A stretch of 64,000 nucleotides of DNA, from assembly GCF_900343025.1 (NCBI RefSeq), contig NZ_OUND01000006.1, forward strand, positions 62,001-126,000, in the 5' to 3' direction. Source of the stretch: Arsenophonus endosymbiont of Aleurodicus floccissimus (GTDB lineage Bacteria > Pseudomonadota > Gammaproteobacteria > Enterobacterales > Enterobacteriaceae). The notes below the pieces were generated by a model. The model did not search any database, had not been told where the DNA came from, and saw nothing but the letters and a program-made list of their open reading frames with translations. Made by a program: the position numbers and the translations under genes. Below are positions 10,583 to 20,356 of the stretch, one piece after another; position 1 is the stretch's first letter, and every line of letters starts with the position of its first letter.

Positions 10583-10922
10583 GGGGGGTAATTACTCCCG
10601 TAGTTAGTAATAGATAGATCTAGGTTGCAAAGTATACCTTTGTCGCTGCGCAATTACAGCCAATTTGCAAAAATGACTAGGTTTTTTTGCAAATTAGTGT
10701 CCATACCGGCGATATTTGTCTACGATATCAGTTAATTGATACCACTTAAAAAGTAGCTGAATGAAAGTAATATTAATAATAACCTATGGTTATTTTATAA
10801 TTTATTGTATAAATGAAGAAATTAAGTTTTTTCAGTATTATCCTAAAAGAAGCAGAAATGTTTACTAATTATATTAATTGTCAATAATTTTAAGTGATAT
10901 TGTTTCAGGATGCTGAACTAAA
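10583..10922. other. Intergenic region between yibN and envC, no gene seen
   Basis: About 340 bases between divergent genes, presumably holding both promoters. In E. coli the phosphoglycerate mutase gene gpmI (gpmM) lies here, directly upstream of envC; no trace of it is recognisable. Confidence 0.5.
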
Positions 10923-12194
10923 ATGAACAATACCAGCCGATATGGTTTAATCCTAATCCTTTTGGCTCTACTAAAGAGAGTAGTGGTTAAGCCGTTATTC
11001 TTTGTCTCGCTATTTCTTATCTGGCCATTGATTACCACTGCCAATCTCATCAGTGACAATAAAGTAAAACTGCAAGATCTGTTATCAAATATTGCAGAAA
11101 AAGAGAAAAATGTTAAACAGCAGCAAGCTGAAAGAAATCATTTAGTTGAAAAATTGAAAAATCAGGAAAAAAATATTGCTGCTGCTGAACGAGCATTACA
11201 TGAAACACGTAAAAAACTTTCGCAGTTAACAAAAGAACTGACGCAATTAAATGAAAATATTAGCCGTTTACAACAGCAAAAACAGCTCCATGAAACATTA
11301 TTAGCTAAGCAGCTCGATGCAGCGTTTCGATTAGGCCAGCAAAAAGGGATTGAATTGTTATTTAAATGTGAACAAGGACAACGAGAAGAGCGTATTTTAG
11401 CCTATTATAGCTACTTAAATGCAGCCAGAGAGCAAACGATTATTAAATTGCAGCAAACAACGACCTTACTCGCTGAGCAGAAACAACAGAAGCAGCAAAC
11501 GCAATTGGCACAGAAAAAAAACTTAGCTAAACAAGATCAAGAAAAGAAAACGCTAGATTCGGCGCAGGATGCTAGAAAGAAAACGCTGTTATCGTTGGAA
11601 TCGACTTTAAAAGCGGAGCAAAAAAGTTTGGCGGTGATGAAACGTAGCGAAACACTGTTGCGTAGTAAAATTGCCAGAGCTGAACGAGAGGCAAAAGCTA
11701 GAGCGGAAAGGTAAGCGAAAGAGGCGGCACGTATACGAGCAAAACAACGGCAGGCACAGCAAAAAGGAACCACTTATCGTCCAACTGAAGATGAGCGGGC
11801 TCTGATGGCGCGTACTGGCGGTTTAGGCCGTCCTGTTGGTCAGGCTCTGTGGCCGGTGCATGGCCAGATCCTTCATCGCTATGGGGACAGTATTTCCGAT
11901 GAATTACGCTGGAAGGGTATGGTGATCAATACCTCTGAAGGAACAGAGGTTAAAGCCATTTCTGCCGGCCGTGTTTTACTGGCTGATTGGCTACAAGGCT
12001 ATGGTTTGGTGGTGGTTATTGATCATGGTCAGGGAGATATGAGTTTATATGGTTATAACCAGAGTGGATTAGTGAATGTTGTTCGACAGGTTCGTTCGGG
12101 TCAGCCTGTTGCGTTAGTGGGTAGTAGTGGTGGACAGCAACGTTCCTCACTCTATTTTGAGATCCGTCGTCAAGGTAAAACCGTTAATCCATAG
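10923..12194 (+). pseudogene. envC: Murein hydrolase activator EnvC, one internal stop
   Basis: EnvC is a periplasmic divisome protein that activates the amidases AmiA and AmiB. The reading frame spans 423 codons, the expected length, and is uninterrupted apart from a TAA at 11712-11714 after codon 263. Before it come an N-terminal hydrophobic segment (about 17-40) and a long coiled coil rich in Gln, Lys and Glu. After it come the rest of the basic region and the degenerate LytM domain (LWPVHGQILHRYGD, VVVIDHGQGDMSLYGY). The stop needs one base change from AAA and falls between the two domains. The truncated protein would lack the activating LytM domain. A re-initiated C-terminal fragment without signal peptide seems unlikely to be exported. 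Confidence 0.85.
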
Positions 12195-12214
12195 CCTTGG
12201 TTAGGGAGATAACA

Positions 12215-13174
12215 GTGCAAAAGCGGATTGTTTTAATAATCATGCTTCTACTGTTACTTGTAAGCGGATAAGTTAATGCAGGCAAATTGGCCATTGTGAT
12301 TGATGATATCGGTTATCGTAAAACAGAAGACAATCAGGTATTAGCTTTGCCGGTGGCACTTTCTATTGCCATTTTACCAGACTCCCCTTATGGCAGAGAA
12401 ATGGCCGAAAAAGCTTATCAACAAAGGCGAGAAATTTTAATTCACATGCCGATGAAGCCGATTAGCCATCAACCACTGGAAAAAAATACCTTAACGCCTG
12501 AGATGAGTGCCAGTGAAATAGAGCAGCATATCGTTGCTGCGATTAAGAGAGTACCTCACGCCAAAGGTATGAATAATTATATGGGCAGTGCGATGACGGC
12601 TAATTTAGCGGCTATGATAAATGTTATGCGCGTGCTTTCGCATTATGATCTCTATTTTCTCGGTAGTGTGACTATAGCAAACACTAAGGTCAATGAAGCA
12701 GTTAAAGTTTTTATGTTGCCAACCTTACGTCGTAACGTTTTTTTAGATGATATAAAAGCAGAAGTACAAATTCGTAAACAGTTTGCCTTTGCCATTTCAT
12801 TTACCCGTAAGTATGGTAGCAGTATTGTTATTGGCCACCCTTATCCTGCTACCATTGATGTGTTACAACAAACATTATTTGAGTTACGTGATGATATTGA
12901 ACTAGTGACGGTTAGTACTCTACTTAACAATAACATAAAAGATAAATTGGCCAGTCAAACGGTTAGACAAAATCCAGAGAAAGTTCCGGTGCGACCCTTG
13001 GCATTGCCGAAAGTTGTCAGCGGTTACTGCGAAATATCACCAGTCACAAAAGCATTATCGGGTATTGATTCAATGATATATTTTGTCGATGCGATGTATC
13101 ATGATCCTCACTTAAAAAAACTATTCACTGAACAGAGAAAGCCACTATTTGGCAAAAATGTTTCATCACCCTAA
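12215..13174 (+). pseudogene. yibQ: Divergent polysaccharide deacetylase YibQ, stop in signal peptide
   Basis: A periplasmic protein of the divergent polysaccharide deacetylase family usually follows envC. The natural start is the GTG at 12215 (ribosome site TTAGGGAG), opening a signal peptide (VQKRIVLIIMLLLLLVSG) cut by a TAA at 12269-12271 after codon 18. From 12272 the frame is open to 13174 and carries family motifs: AIVIDDIGYR, ILIHMPMKP, GMNNYMGSAMT. A TTG at 12287 could start translation, but the product would lack an export signal. Best read as a recent pseudogene. Confidence 0.8.
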
Positions 13175-13469
13175 TAAAATGATAGCTGACGAGAATGACA
13201 CATTATTTTGTTCGCGTGAAAAAATTCGTCATAATATTTTTTCTATATCTTTAATAAATTAAGTGAAAATTGTGCTGACGCGTTCTGCTGTAATTTATTT
13301 TAATAGAGTAGTTAATTGACCAACTTATTGAGGAGTGCAACCGTTTTGTTGCTTCTGGTTAGTTATTCTATTTGGATAAATCAGATGAGTTACTGTGGTT
13401 AACGTGGGATAAATGTTATTATCACCTAATATAAGCAACGATTAGATCGATTGAGTAGAGGTAAATCCA
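13175..13469. other. hldD upstream region
   Basis: About 295 bases without a gene. It should carry the promoter of the hldD-waaF-waaC operon; I could not identify convincing -35/-10 or heat-shock elements. Confidence 0.4.
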
Positions 13470-14408
13470 ATGATCATAGTCACGGGTGGGGCTGGTTTTA
13501 TTGGCAGCAATATTGTTAAAGCACTGAATGATATAGGGCGTAGCGACATTCTGGTGGTCGATAATCTTAAAAATGGCGCTAAATTTGTTAATTTAGTCGA
13601 TTTAGATATTATAGATTATATCGACAAAGAAGATTTTATTGCCAGTATAATGGCTGGTGATAATATTGGGGAAGTTGACGCAGTTTTTCATGAAGGCGCT
13701 TGTTCATCAACCAATGAGTGGAATGGTCAGTATATGATGAATAATAACTATGAATATTCGAAAGAGTTACTTCATTACTGTATTGAACGAGATATTGCGT
13801 TTTTGTATGCTTCCTCGGCTGCAACTTATGGTGTGCGCAGTGATCATTTTATTGAAGAGCGGCAATATGAAAAACCATTAAATATATATGGTTATTCCAA
13901 GTTTTTATTTGATCAATATGTTCGTGGGCTTTTACCACAAATTACTTCACAAGTCTGTGGCTTCCGTTATTTTAATGTTTATGGTCCGCGTGAGGGGCAT
14001 AAGGGGAGTATGGCCAGCGTCGCTTTCCATTTAAATTGCCAAATCAATCAAGGGCAAAGGCCAAAACTTTTTGCCGGTAGTGAAAAATTCAAACGTGATT
14101 TTATTCATGTGAGTGATGTTGCTGTGGTTAATTTATGGTGTTGGCAAAATAAAATCGCCGGCATATTTAACTGCGGTACCGGTAAGGCTGATTCTTTTCA
14201 GGCAGTAGCTGATGCGGTAATCGCTTTTCATCAGGGAAAAAAACTGGCAGTGGAATATATTGCCTTTCCTGATAAATTGAAAGGTTGTTATCAGGCATTT
14301 ACCGAAGCAGATCTTACCAAATTAGGTGCTGCGGGTTACGATAAACCGTTCAAAACTGTGGCGGAAGGGGTTGCTGACTATATGCAATGGTTAAATTGCA
14401 ATGATTAA
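13470..14408 (+). CDS. hldD: ADP-L-glycero-D-manno-heptose 6-epimerase HldD
   Basis: 312 residues. Last enzyme of the ADP-heptose pathway; it inverts C6'' so that the heptosyltransferases can use the sugar for LPS inner core. The N-terminal NADP-binding motif [16 protein letters not shown], the catalytic Ser (YASSAATYG) and the YxxxK pair ([11 protein letters not shown]) are all present. First gene of hldD-waaF-waaC, with a small gap before waaF. Ribosome site GAGTAGAGG lies ahead of the ATG. Intact. Confidence 0.96.
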   Translation: MIIVTGGAGFIGSNIVKALNDIGRSDILVVDNLKNGAKFVNLVDLDIIDYIDKEDFIASIMAGDNIGEVDAVFHEGACSSTNEWNGQYMMNNNYEYSKELLHYCIERDIAFLYASSAATYGVRSDHFIEERQYEKPLNIYGYSKFLFDQYVRGLLPQITSQVCGFRYFNVYGPREGHKGSMASVAFHLNCQINQGQRPKLFAGSEKFKRDFIHVSDVAVVNLWCWQNKIAGIFNCGTGKADSFQAVADAVIAFHQGKKLAVEYIAFPDKLKGCYQAFTEADLTKLGAAGYDKPFKTVAEGVADYMQWLNCND

Positions 14409-14419
14409 ATGGAAATAGT

Positions 14420-15466
14420 ATGAAGATACTGGTAGTTGGTCCTTCATGGATGGGCGATATGATGATGTCGCAGAGTCTTTACCGTACTTTGAAGACCCTA
14501 CACCCAGACGCAAAAATTGATGTTATGGCACCTGATTGGTGTCGGCCACTATTAAACAAAATGCCTGAAGTCAGGCAGGCCATATCGATGCCTTTGGGGC
14601 ATGGTCGTTTAGCTATCAGTGTACGTCGTCAGCTTAGTATTCATTTACGTACTCAGCGTTATGATCAAGCCTATATTTTACCCAACTCTTTTAAATCTGC
14701 GCTGGTGCCTTTTTTTGCCCAAATACCAATACGGACGGGATGGCGGGGTGAGATGCGTTATTGGTTGCTAAATGATATTCGCCTATTAGATAAAGCCGCT
14801 TTTCCACAAATGGTCCAGCGTTATGTGGCTTTAGCTTATCAAAAAGGCACTGTTAACAACGCCGATGAGATCCCCAAGCCTATTTTATGGCCGCAACTTT
14901 CGGTGACAGAAACAGAGATTGTCCAGAGTAAACGTATTTTTCATATTCCAGAACAGTTACCGATTACCGGTTTTTGTCCAGGTGCAGAATTTGGTCCAGC
15001 TAAACGCTGGCCAGCTTATCATTATGCTGAGTTGGCGCAATTATTAGTTGCTGCTCATGGTTATCAAATTTTAATCTTTGGCTCGCAAAAAGATAGTCGT
15101 ATCGGTGAAGATATTCGACAGTCACTTTCTGCAGATTGCCGGCAGCATTGTTTTAATCTGGCAGGTAAAACAACCCTGGAGCAGGCAGTTAATCTACTGG
15201 CATCTTGTCGAGCTGCGGTGACCAATGATTCCGGGTTAATGCATATTGCGGCAGCATTAAATCGGCCTTTGGTAGCACTTTATGGGCCAAGTAGTCCTGA
15301 TTTTACGCCACCATTGTCAAATCGAGTAGAAATTATCCGTTTAATAACCGGTTATCATAAGGTGAGGAAAGGCAGCGCAGAAAGTGGCTATCATCAAAGT
15401 TTGATTGATATAAAACCCGAATGCGTGTGCACCGCATTAACTCAGTTATTGGCGGAGAGCCAATAG
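14420..15466 (+). CDS. waaF: ADP-heptose:LPS heptosyltransferase II WaaF
   Basis: 348 residues, GT9 family. Adds the second heptose to heptose I of the LPS inner core on the cytoplasmic face of the inner membrane. Conserved features are the N-terminal VVGPSWMGDMMMSQSLY, the FCPGAEFGPAKRWP loop and the C-terminal NDSGLMHIAAAL and ALYGPSSPDFTPP nucleotide-sugar motifs. It lies 11 bases after hldD and 2 bases before waaC, so the three are one operon. Intact. Confidence 0.96.
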   Translation: MKILVVGPSWMGDMMMSQSLYRTLKTLHPDAKIDVMAPDWCRPLLNKMPEVRQAISMPLGHGRLAISVRRQLSIHLRTQRYDQAYILPNSFKSALVPFFAQIPIRTGWRGEMRYWLLNDIRLLDKAAFPQMVQRYVALAYQKGTVNNADEIPKPILWPQLSVTETEIVQSKRIFHIPEQLPITGFCPGAEFGPAKRWPAYHYAELAQLLVAAHGYQILIFGSQKDSRIGEDIRQSLSADCRQHCFNLAGKTTLEQAVNLLASCRAAVTNDSGLMHIAAALNRPLVALYGPSSPDFTPPLSNRVEIIRLITGYHKVRKGSAESGYHQSLIDIKPECVCTALTQLLAESQ

Positions 15467-15468
15467 CC

Positions 15469-16443
15469 ATGAACGTGTTGATTGTTAAAACCTCATCGAT
15501 GGGTGATGTATTGCATACTTTACCTGCACTGACTGATGCAGTTATGCACTATCCTGATATTCAGTTTGATTGGGTTGTTGAAGAAAATTTTGTCGAAATT
15601 CCACACTGGCATCATGCTGTTAAGCGAGTTATTCCGGTAGCTATTCGACGCTGGCGAAAAAACTGGTTGGCAAAATCTGTCAGGCAGCAAAGAGCCGTTT
15701 TTCGTGCCCAATTGCAACAGCAAGAACATGATGCTGTGATTGATGCACAAGGATTATTGAAAAGTGCTTTTCTGATCACACGGTTAGCTAGTGGTGTAAG
15801 TCATGGTTATGATTGGAAAAGTGCTCGCGAGCCTATAGCAAGCCTATTTTATGATTGTCGCTATAGTGTCGATAAACAACTGCATGTGGTTGAACGTATC
15901 CGACAATTATTTGCCGATAGTTTACATTATAGTAAACCGACTATTGTCGGTGATTATGGTATTGCGGCCTATTTTTCGCCACCGGCTTTGGCAAAAGAAA
16001 ACGATCCTTATATTATTTTTTTCCATGCCACCACACGTGATGAGAAACATTGGCCTGAGTCCCATTGGCGACAATTGATCACCGCTGTAGCAGCTAAAGG
16101 CTTAACAGTTAAATTACCATGGGGAACCAATCTGGAACATCAGCGTGCCCTGAGGCTGGCCGCTGGTTTTAAGCATGTTGAGGTATTGCCTAAGCTGTCA
16201 TTAGACAAATTAGCTCAACAAATTGTCGCAGCCAAAGCGGTTGTCTCTGTTGATACAGGATTAAGCCATTTAACCGCTGCCCTGAGCAAACCGAATATTA
16301 CCCTCTATGGCCCTACCGATCCGCGATTAATTGGCTGTTATGGTGAAGCACAACAAGCAATTGTTTCAGCCGATGGCAATATGGCGACAATTAAACCGGA
16401 TGAAATCTACCAGCGATTAGTTTTAAAAATAGACAATAAATAG
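15469..16443 (+). CDS. waaC: ADP-heptose:LPS heptosyltransferase I WaaC
   Basis: 324 residues from the ATG at 15469. This start is chosen over the in-frame ATG at 15421 because it begins with the family N-terminus MNVLIVKTSSMGDVLHTLP, has a GGAGAG ribosome site and begins just after the waaF stop. GT9 enzyme adding the first heptose to Kdo2-lipid A. The catalytic Asp of the SSMGDV motif, the FFHATTRDEKHWPE loop and the VDTGLSHLTAAL motif are present. Intact, so inner-core heptosylation appears complete. Confidence 0.95.
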   Translation: MNVLIVKTSSMGDVLHTLPALTDAVMHYPDIQFDWVVEENFVEIPHWHHAVKRVIPVAIRRWRKNWLAKSVRQQRAVFRAQLQQQEHDAVIDAQGLLKSAFLITRLASGVSHGYDWKSAREPIASLFYDCRYSVDKQLHVVERIRQLFADSLHYSKPTIVGDYGIAAYFSPPALAKENDPYIIFFHATTRDEKHWPESHWRQLITAVAAKGLTVKLPWGTNLEHQRALRLAAGFKHVEVLPKLSLDKLAQQIVAAKAVVSVDTGLSHLTAALSKPNITLYGPTDPRLIGCYGEAQQAIVSADGNMATIKPDEIYQRLVLKIDNK

Positions 16444-16565
16444 TGAAAATTTTTATCTATCTATTTGTTGACAGATAAGGCACAACCCAGCAAGGCAATT
16501 ACTCAGTTAAACTTAATTTAGCTTTAGTAAAACTGTCAGGTTGATAAAATATAGGTAGCAATTTT

Positions 16566-16612
16566 GTGACAATAAAAATTTTCTTCCTATTTTATTGTCA
16601 CTCTATTTTTTT
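16566..16612 (+). terminator. Terminator between waaC and the convergent glycosyltransferase
   Basis: A 12-base perfect stem (GTGACAATAAAA at 16566-16577 with its complement at 16590-16601) is followed by a T-rich run. It overlaps the stop codon of the convergent minus-strand gene and could act in both directions. Confidence 0.75.
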
Positions 16613-18088
16613 AATGATCATTTTTTCTGGTGCAATAAATCCCAAACACATTGATTGCTGATCAGCGTTTGGTTCTGATTGGTAAATAATGGCCTCTTTT
16701 TTAATAGTAAATTGTGGCCAATGTTTTGACATCCGAGTAAAATTTTCTTGGCTGCAATCTTTACCTTTTCGTCCTAATAATAAAGCACCATGTTTTTTAA
16801 TTGTTTCTGCCGTAATATCGCGATAATAAACATTCGGTGGCTGATCTTCACTGTTATCCCAAGGCTGGATAGTGTGCGGTCTATCAGAAGCATAGATAAT
16901 AAACCATTGATAAAGGTTATCTTCGCCACCAACATATTTTAATGGTTGACCATACTTTTGCCGCCAGCGCTGTTGTCCTTCTGCTGTGAGTGCTTTAATA
17001 CCGATTATTTTCTGGCCAGCGTCACGGATATTATAATTTAATACTAGGCAGTAACCTAAAAAGATCAGGCCGCCAATGATAATTAAACCAAAAAATGTTT
17101 TTCGTAGTGATTTTTTGGGCGAAATGGAGATAGAGCCAATAAACAATGGCGCAGCAATCATCATAAATGGTTGTAACCATTCGGTCATCCTCCCTCCATC
17201 ATGAAACAAAAACCAACCGAAAATTACGGCCAAGGGAAGGAGTAAAATAAAATTAACTAATTGATTGGGTTGTTCTTTAGGCCAACCTATTTTACCACCT
17301 AATAGATAGAGAATAATGGTAGCAATAACTAACGGGTAGAAAACAGATAATGTTGAGCTGACAACATGCAGGTTAAAGCCTTGTTCGATCTGTGAATCAA
17401 CCCATTTAAAGGCAGAAAAGTCATTTTCTAATAGCCAGAACAAATTAGGCAAGATCAATGCAAACCAAAGTGCAATTGCAATATAAAAAAGAGGTTGCTG
17501 ATAACTTTTGCGCACCTTAGGCACGAAAAGGGTTAATAAAAAAACCGTGCCAACCAGGGCTAATGTTGAATACTTGCCCATGGTGGCCAAGCCAGATACT
17601 AGTGCAAAGGCAAGCCACCATTTAGGATGATCATAAACAGCACGCAGGAAGAAGAGCAGCACACAGGGCCATAGAGTGACCAAAATATAGTTATCATTAT
17701 AAGGAATGATATCAAAATTAATGATGCCTGATAAATTTAGTATCAATAATGCAAACCAAGCCAATTCAGTTTTGTGACTGAGGCGGTAAGCCAGCTGCCA
17801 TACCCCTATCATACCAATGGCTATACCAACAAAGTGAATAAAATACCAATAAAAACTGTAGGGGAGATTTAAGTAGATGGCGGGCCACATAACGGCACCA
17901 ATAAACCAAGGGTTTTTGGGGGAGCCCCATTCACTATTCATTCCCCAATTAATTGCTTCAACAGCATCGTAAGGTACGGCTGGATCTAAAAAATAACTTC
18001 CACAAATCCATAAAATTGCATAAATCGACACCCACAGATAGAGCAATATTTTTGAATTTGAGCTAGATAATGGCATATTATGTTTCAT
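16598..18088 (-). CDS. Membrane glycosyltransferase, GT-C (GT39/ArnT-like) type
   Basis: 496 residues with about ten hydrophobic helices, an N-terminal periplasmic acidic pair after the first helix (DPAVPYDAVEAINWG) and a soluble C-terminal domain (about 370-496). This is the architecture of the PMT/ArnT superfamily, which moves sugars from polyprenyl phosphate carriers onto periplasmic acceptors. Placed between waaC and waaA, it probably modifies lipid A or LPS core, for example with an amino sugar or uronic acid. The donor sugar cannot be read from sequence. It is uninterrupted, unlike the outer-core genes nearby. The TGA stop lies within the shared terminator hairpin. Confidence 0.75.
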   Translation of the reverse strand: MKHNMPLSSSNSKILLYLWVSIYAILWICGSYFLDPAVPYDAVEAINWGMNSEWGSPKNPWFIGAVMWPAIYLNLPYSFYWYFIHFVGIAIGMIGVWQLAYRLSHKTELAWFALLILNLSGIINFDIIPYNDNYILVTLWPCVLLFFLRAVYDHPKWWLAFALVSGLATMGKYSTLALVGTVFLLTLFVPKVRKSYQQPLFYIAIALWFALILPNLFWLLENDFSAFKWVDSQIEQGFNLHVVSSTLSVFYPLVIATIILYLLGGKIGWPKEQPNQLVNFILLLPLAVIFGWFLFHDGGRMTEWLQPFMMIAAPLFIGSISISPKKSLRKTFFGLIIIGGLIFLGYCLVLNYNIRDAGQKIIGIKALTAEGQQRWRQKYGQPLKYVGGEDNLYQWFIIYASDRPHTIQPWDNSEDQPPNVYYRDITAETIKKHGALLLGRKGKDCSQENFTRMSKHWPQFTIKKEAIIYQSEPNADQQSMCLGFIAPEKMIIKKIE

Positions 18089-18266
18089 AGTTAGTTATAA
18101 AATTGGTGGGTAAGGATCCCATTTATTTGAATTAAACGAGTAACACTATAATGAAGAAAAGACAAAATATGTAGTATTTGTTAAGTTATATTGTTTAGTG
18201 AATTATCATAAGTGCTATTTCGTTATGGGTTTTAGCGATATTCAATATATTAAATTATATTCGTAT

Positions 18267-19544
18267 TTAATGGGTTACTGGTGGTAGGTAGGGTTCCAGT
18301 AGCTTTAGTAATTTTTGCAATGCCCCTTGATTCTCATGTAAAACTTCTGCTGCTTGACGACCATGGTATAGACGATAATCTTCATCTTTAAGCAAATGGG
18401 AAACAGTAACAGTTAAGGATTTACTATCATTAACCGTAATAAGACCATCGACTTGTTTTAGTTTGGTACAAATATCTTTGAAATTGAAAGTATAAGGCCC
18501 CATTAAAACAGGCAGGGCATGTGCGGCTGCTTCTAAAGGATTATGCCCGCCTTTTTCGACTAAGCTACCGCCGACAAAGGCCAGATCAGCAATACCATAG
18601 AGTAGCATCAGTTCACCCATGGTATCGCCAATAATAACTTGAGTATCCGTATTAGGAACGCGATTTTCACTACGGCAAATATAGCGTAGTTTAGCTTTTT
18701 GGGTTAACGCTTTTGCTTGTGCAAAGCGCTCCGGGTGGCGAGGAACAAGAATCAGCAATAAGTCGGGAAATTGTTTTAATAGTTTAGTATGAGCCTGTAA
18801 AATAATTGACTCTTCTCCTTCATGGGTGCTGGTAGCAATCCAAACCGGGCGGTGCGGAGCCCATTGTCGACGTAATGTTATGGCTTTTACGGCCAATTCA
18901 GGTGTGACAGAAATATCAAACTTTAGACTACCTGTAACATTCAATTTTTTTCTTGCTAAACCCAGTTTAATAAAACGTTCGCCATCTTCTTGGTTTTGTG
19001 CTGCGATTAAGGTGATTTTTTGCAATAACTTTTTGATAAAATAACCCAATTTTTGATAACGTGCTGCTGATCTTTCAGACAGACGGGCGTTAGCAATAAC
19101 TAATGGGATTTTACGTTGTCTTAATTGAATAATAAGATTTGGCCAAAGTTCTGTTTCCATAATAATGGTTAATTTAGGATCCGCATGATTTAGGAAACGG
19201 CGTACAGATCCTGCCAAATCGTAGGGTAAATAGACATGTTGAACATCATCACCAAATGCAGATAAAACACGCTCAGAACCAGTTGGGGTCATGGTAGTAA
19301 CGGTAATTGGTAGTGTTGGATAGTGATGGCGCAATGCTCTAACTAATGGAACCGCGGCTAAGGTTTCGCCAACTGAAACAGAATGTAATAATATACCGCC
19401 GGGAATTACCTTACCATTACAAAAACCATATCGTTCACTCCAACGTTTGCGATAAGCCGGAGATTTGTGACTACGCCATAATAAACGTAACCAAATAATA
19501 GGTTGAATAAGGTAAATAAGTATTTGATATAGACGTAGTAACAT
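18267..19544 (-). CDS. waaA: Kdo transferase WaaA
   Basis: 425 residues when started at the ATG at 19544, exactly the E. coli length. The longer frame to 19592 adds 16 residues without family similarity. WaaA transfers two Kdo residues from CMP-Kdo to lipid IVA at the inner membrane. The N-terminal hydrophobic anchor (LYQILIYLIQPIIWLRLLW), the catalytic Glu region (GGILLHSVSVGETLAAVPL), IMETELWPN and the C-terminal GGSLVEKGGHNPLEAAA nucleotide-binding motif are present. The ribosome site is weak. Intact and expected to be essential. Confidence 0.94.
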   Translation of the reverse strand: MLLRLYQILIYLIQPIIWLRLLWRSHKSPAYRKRWSERYGFCNGKVIPGGILLHSVSVGETLAAVPLVRALRHHYPTLPITVTTMTPTGSERVLSAFGDDVQHVYLPYDLAGSVRRFLNHADPKLTIIMETELWPNLIIQLRQRKIPLVIANARLSERSAARYQKLGYFIKKLLQKITLIAAQNQEDGERFIKLGLARKKLNVTGSLKFDISVTPELAVKAITLRRQWAPHRPVWIATSTHEGEESIILQAHTKLLKQFPDLLLILVPRHPERFAQAKALTQKAKLRYICRSENRVPNTDTQVIIGDTMGELMLLYGIADLAFVGGSLVEKGGHNPLEAAAHALPVLMGPYTFNFKDICTKLKQVDGLITVNDSKSLTVTVSHLLKDEDYRLYHGRQAAEVLHENQGALQKLLKLLEPYLPPVTH

Positions 19545-19855
19545 TCTATCACATTGATTGATTGAGATTAGCACCATAGTAGCATATTGCACATAAAAAA
19601 GTGCAATGAATATCTATTTAAATAGCGTTTTTATTCATCATAAAGATAAAATTTTTTAATATTTTGTCCGCTAATTAAAATTAAACTAGTGATTAACTAA
19701 AAATATGATAGTAATTATCATTTATTATCAAAAGATAATAAATTGTAGCTATTCTTATCAATGATAGAGATTTATTTTGTCAACATAATTGTTCAATATG
19801 TTTAAACAATAAGATAATATGTGCTCAGTTGTTTGTTATTAGTGAAAATAATTTT

Positions 19856-20337
19856 ATGAAAAAAAAGCAATTTACCCTGGTACTTTTGATCCTATAACTT
19901 ACGGTCACTTGGATATTATAGAGCGCGCTGCCTTAATATTTGAACAGCTAATATTGGCTATTGCTGATAGTTCGCGTAAAAATCCGATGTTTACCCTCGA
20001 TGAACGTATTTTGTTTGCTAAAGAACAGACAAAACATTTAACTAACGTTGAAGTAATCGGCTTTTGTGGGCTCACGGTAAATTTTGCACAAAAACACCAG
20101 GCTAATATTTTGATCAGAGGTGTGCGAACCGTATCAGATTTTGAATATGAATGTCAGTTGGCTAATATGAATAGTCATCTAATGGCTGATCTAGAAACCA
20201 TTTTTTTATTACCTTCTCCGAAGTTGTCGTTTGTTTCTTCTTCTTTGATTAAAGATGTTGCCCGCCATGGCGGTGATATTTCATCTTTTATACCAGAACC
20301 AATAGCTAAAGTAATGTTGCAAAAAATTAAACAATAA
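19856..20337 (+). pseudogene. coaD: Phosphopantetheine adenylyltransferase CoaD, one-base shift in a poly-A run at the start
   Basis: CoaD converts 4'-phosphopantetheine to dephospho-CoA. The ATG at 19856 is followed by eight A (19859-19866) and then GCAATTTACCCTGG. Nine A would give [18 protein letters not shown], the normal N-terminus with its nucleotidyltransferase motif TxGH. With eight, the frame is lost at once. The correct frame has stops immediately upstream and no ATG, GTG or TTG before Asp45-equivalent motifs; only a rare ATT is available. The rest, through [20 protein letters not shown] to the stop, is intact. The gene is normally essential, so slippage rescue, a sequencing error or recent loss are the options. 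It converges on mutM. Confidence 0.85.
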
Positions 20338-20356
20338 AAAAGAGTTATACTTAAGT

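Noticed and set aside
19681-19760. Possible Fur-like sequence (GATAGTAATTATCATTTAT) between waaA and coaD
   Set aside because: Only the outer parts fit the consensus, the area is AT-rich, and neither neighbour is an iron gene; the feoA box is far better.
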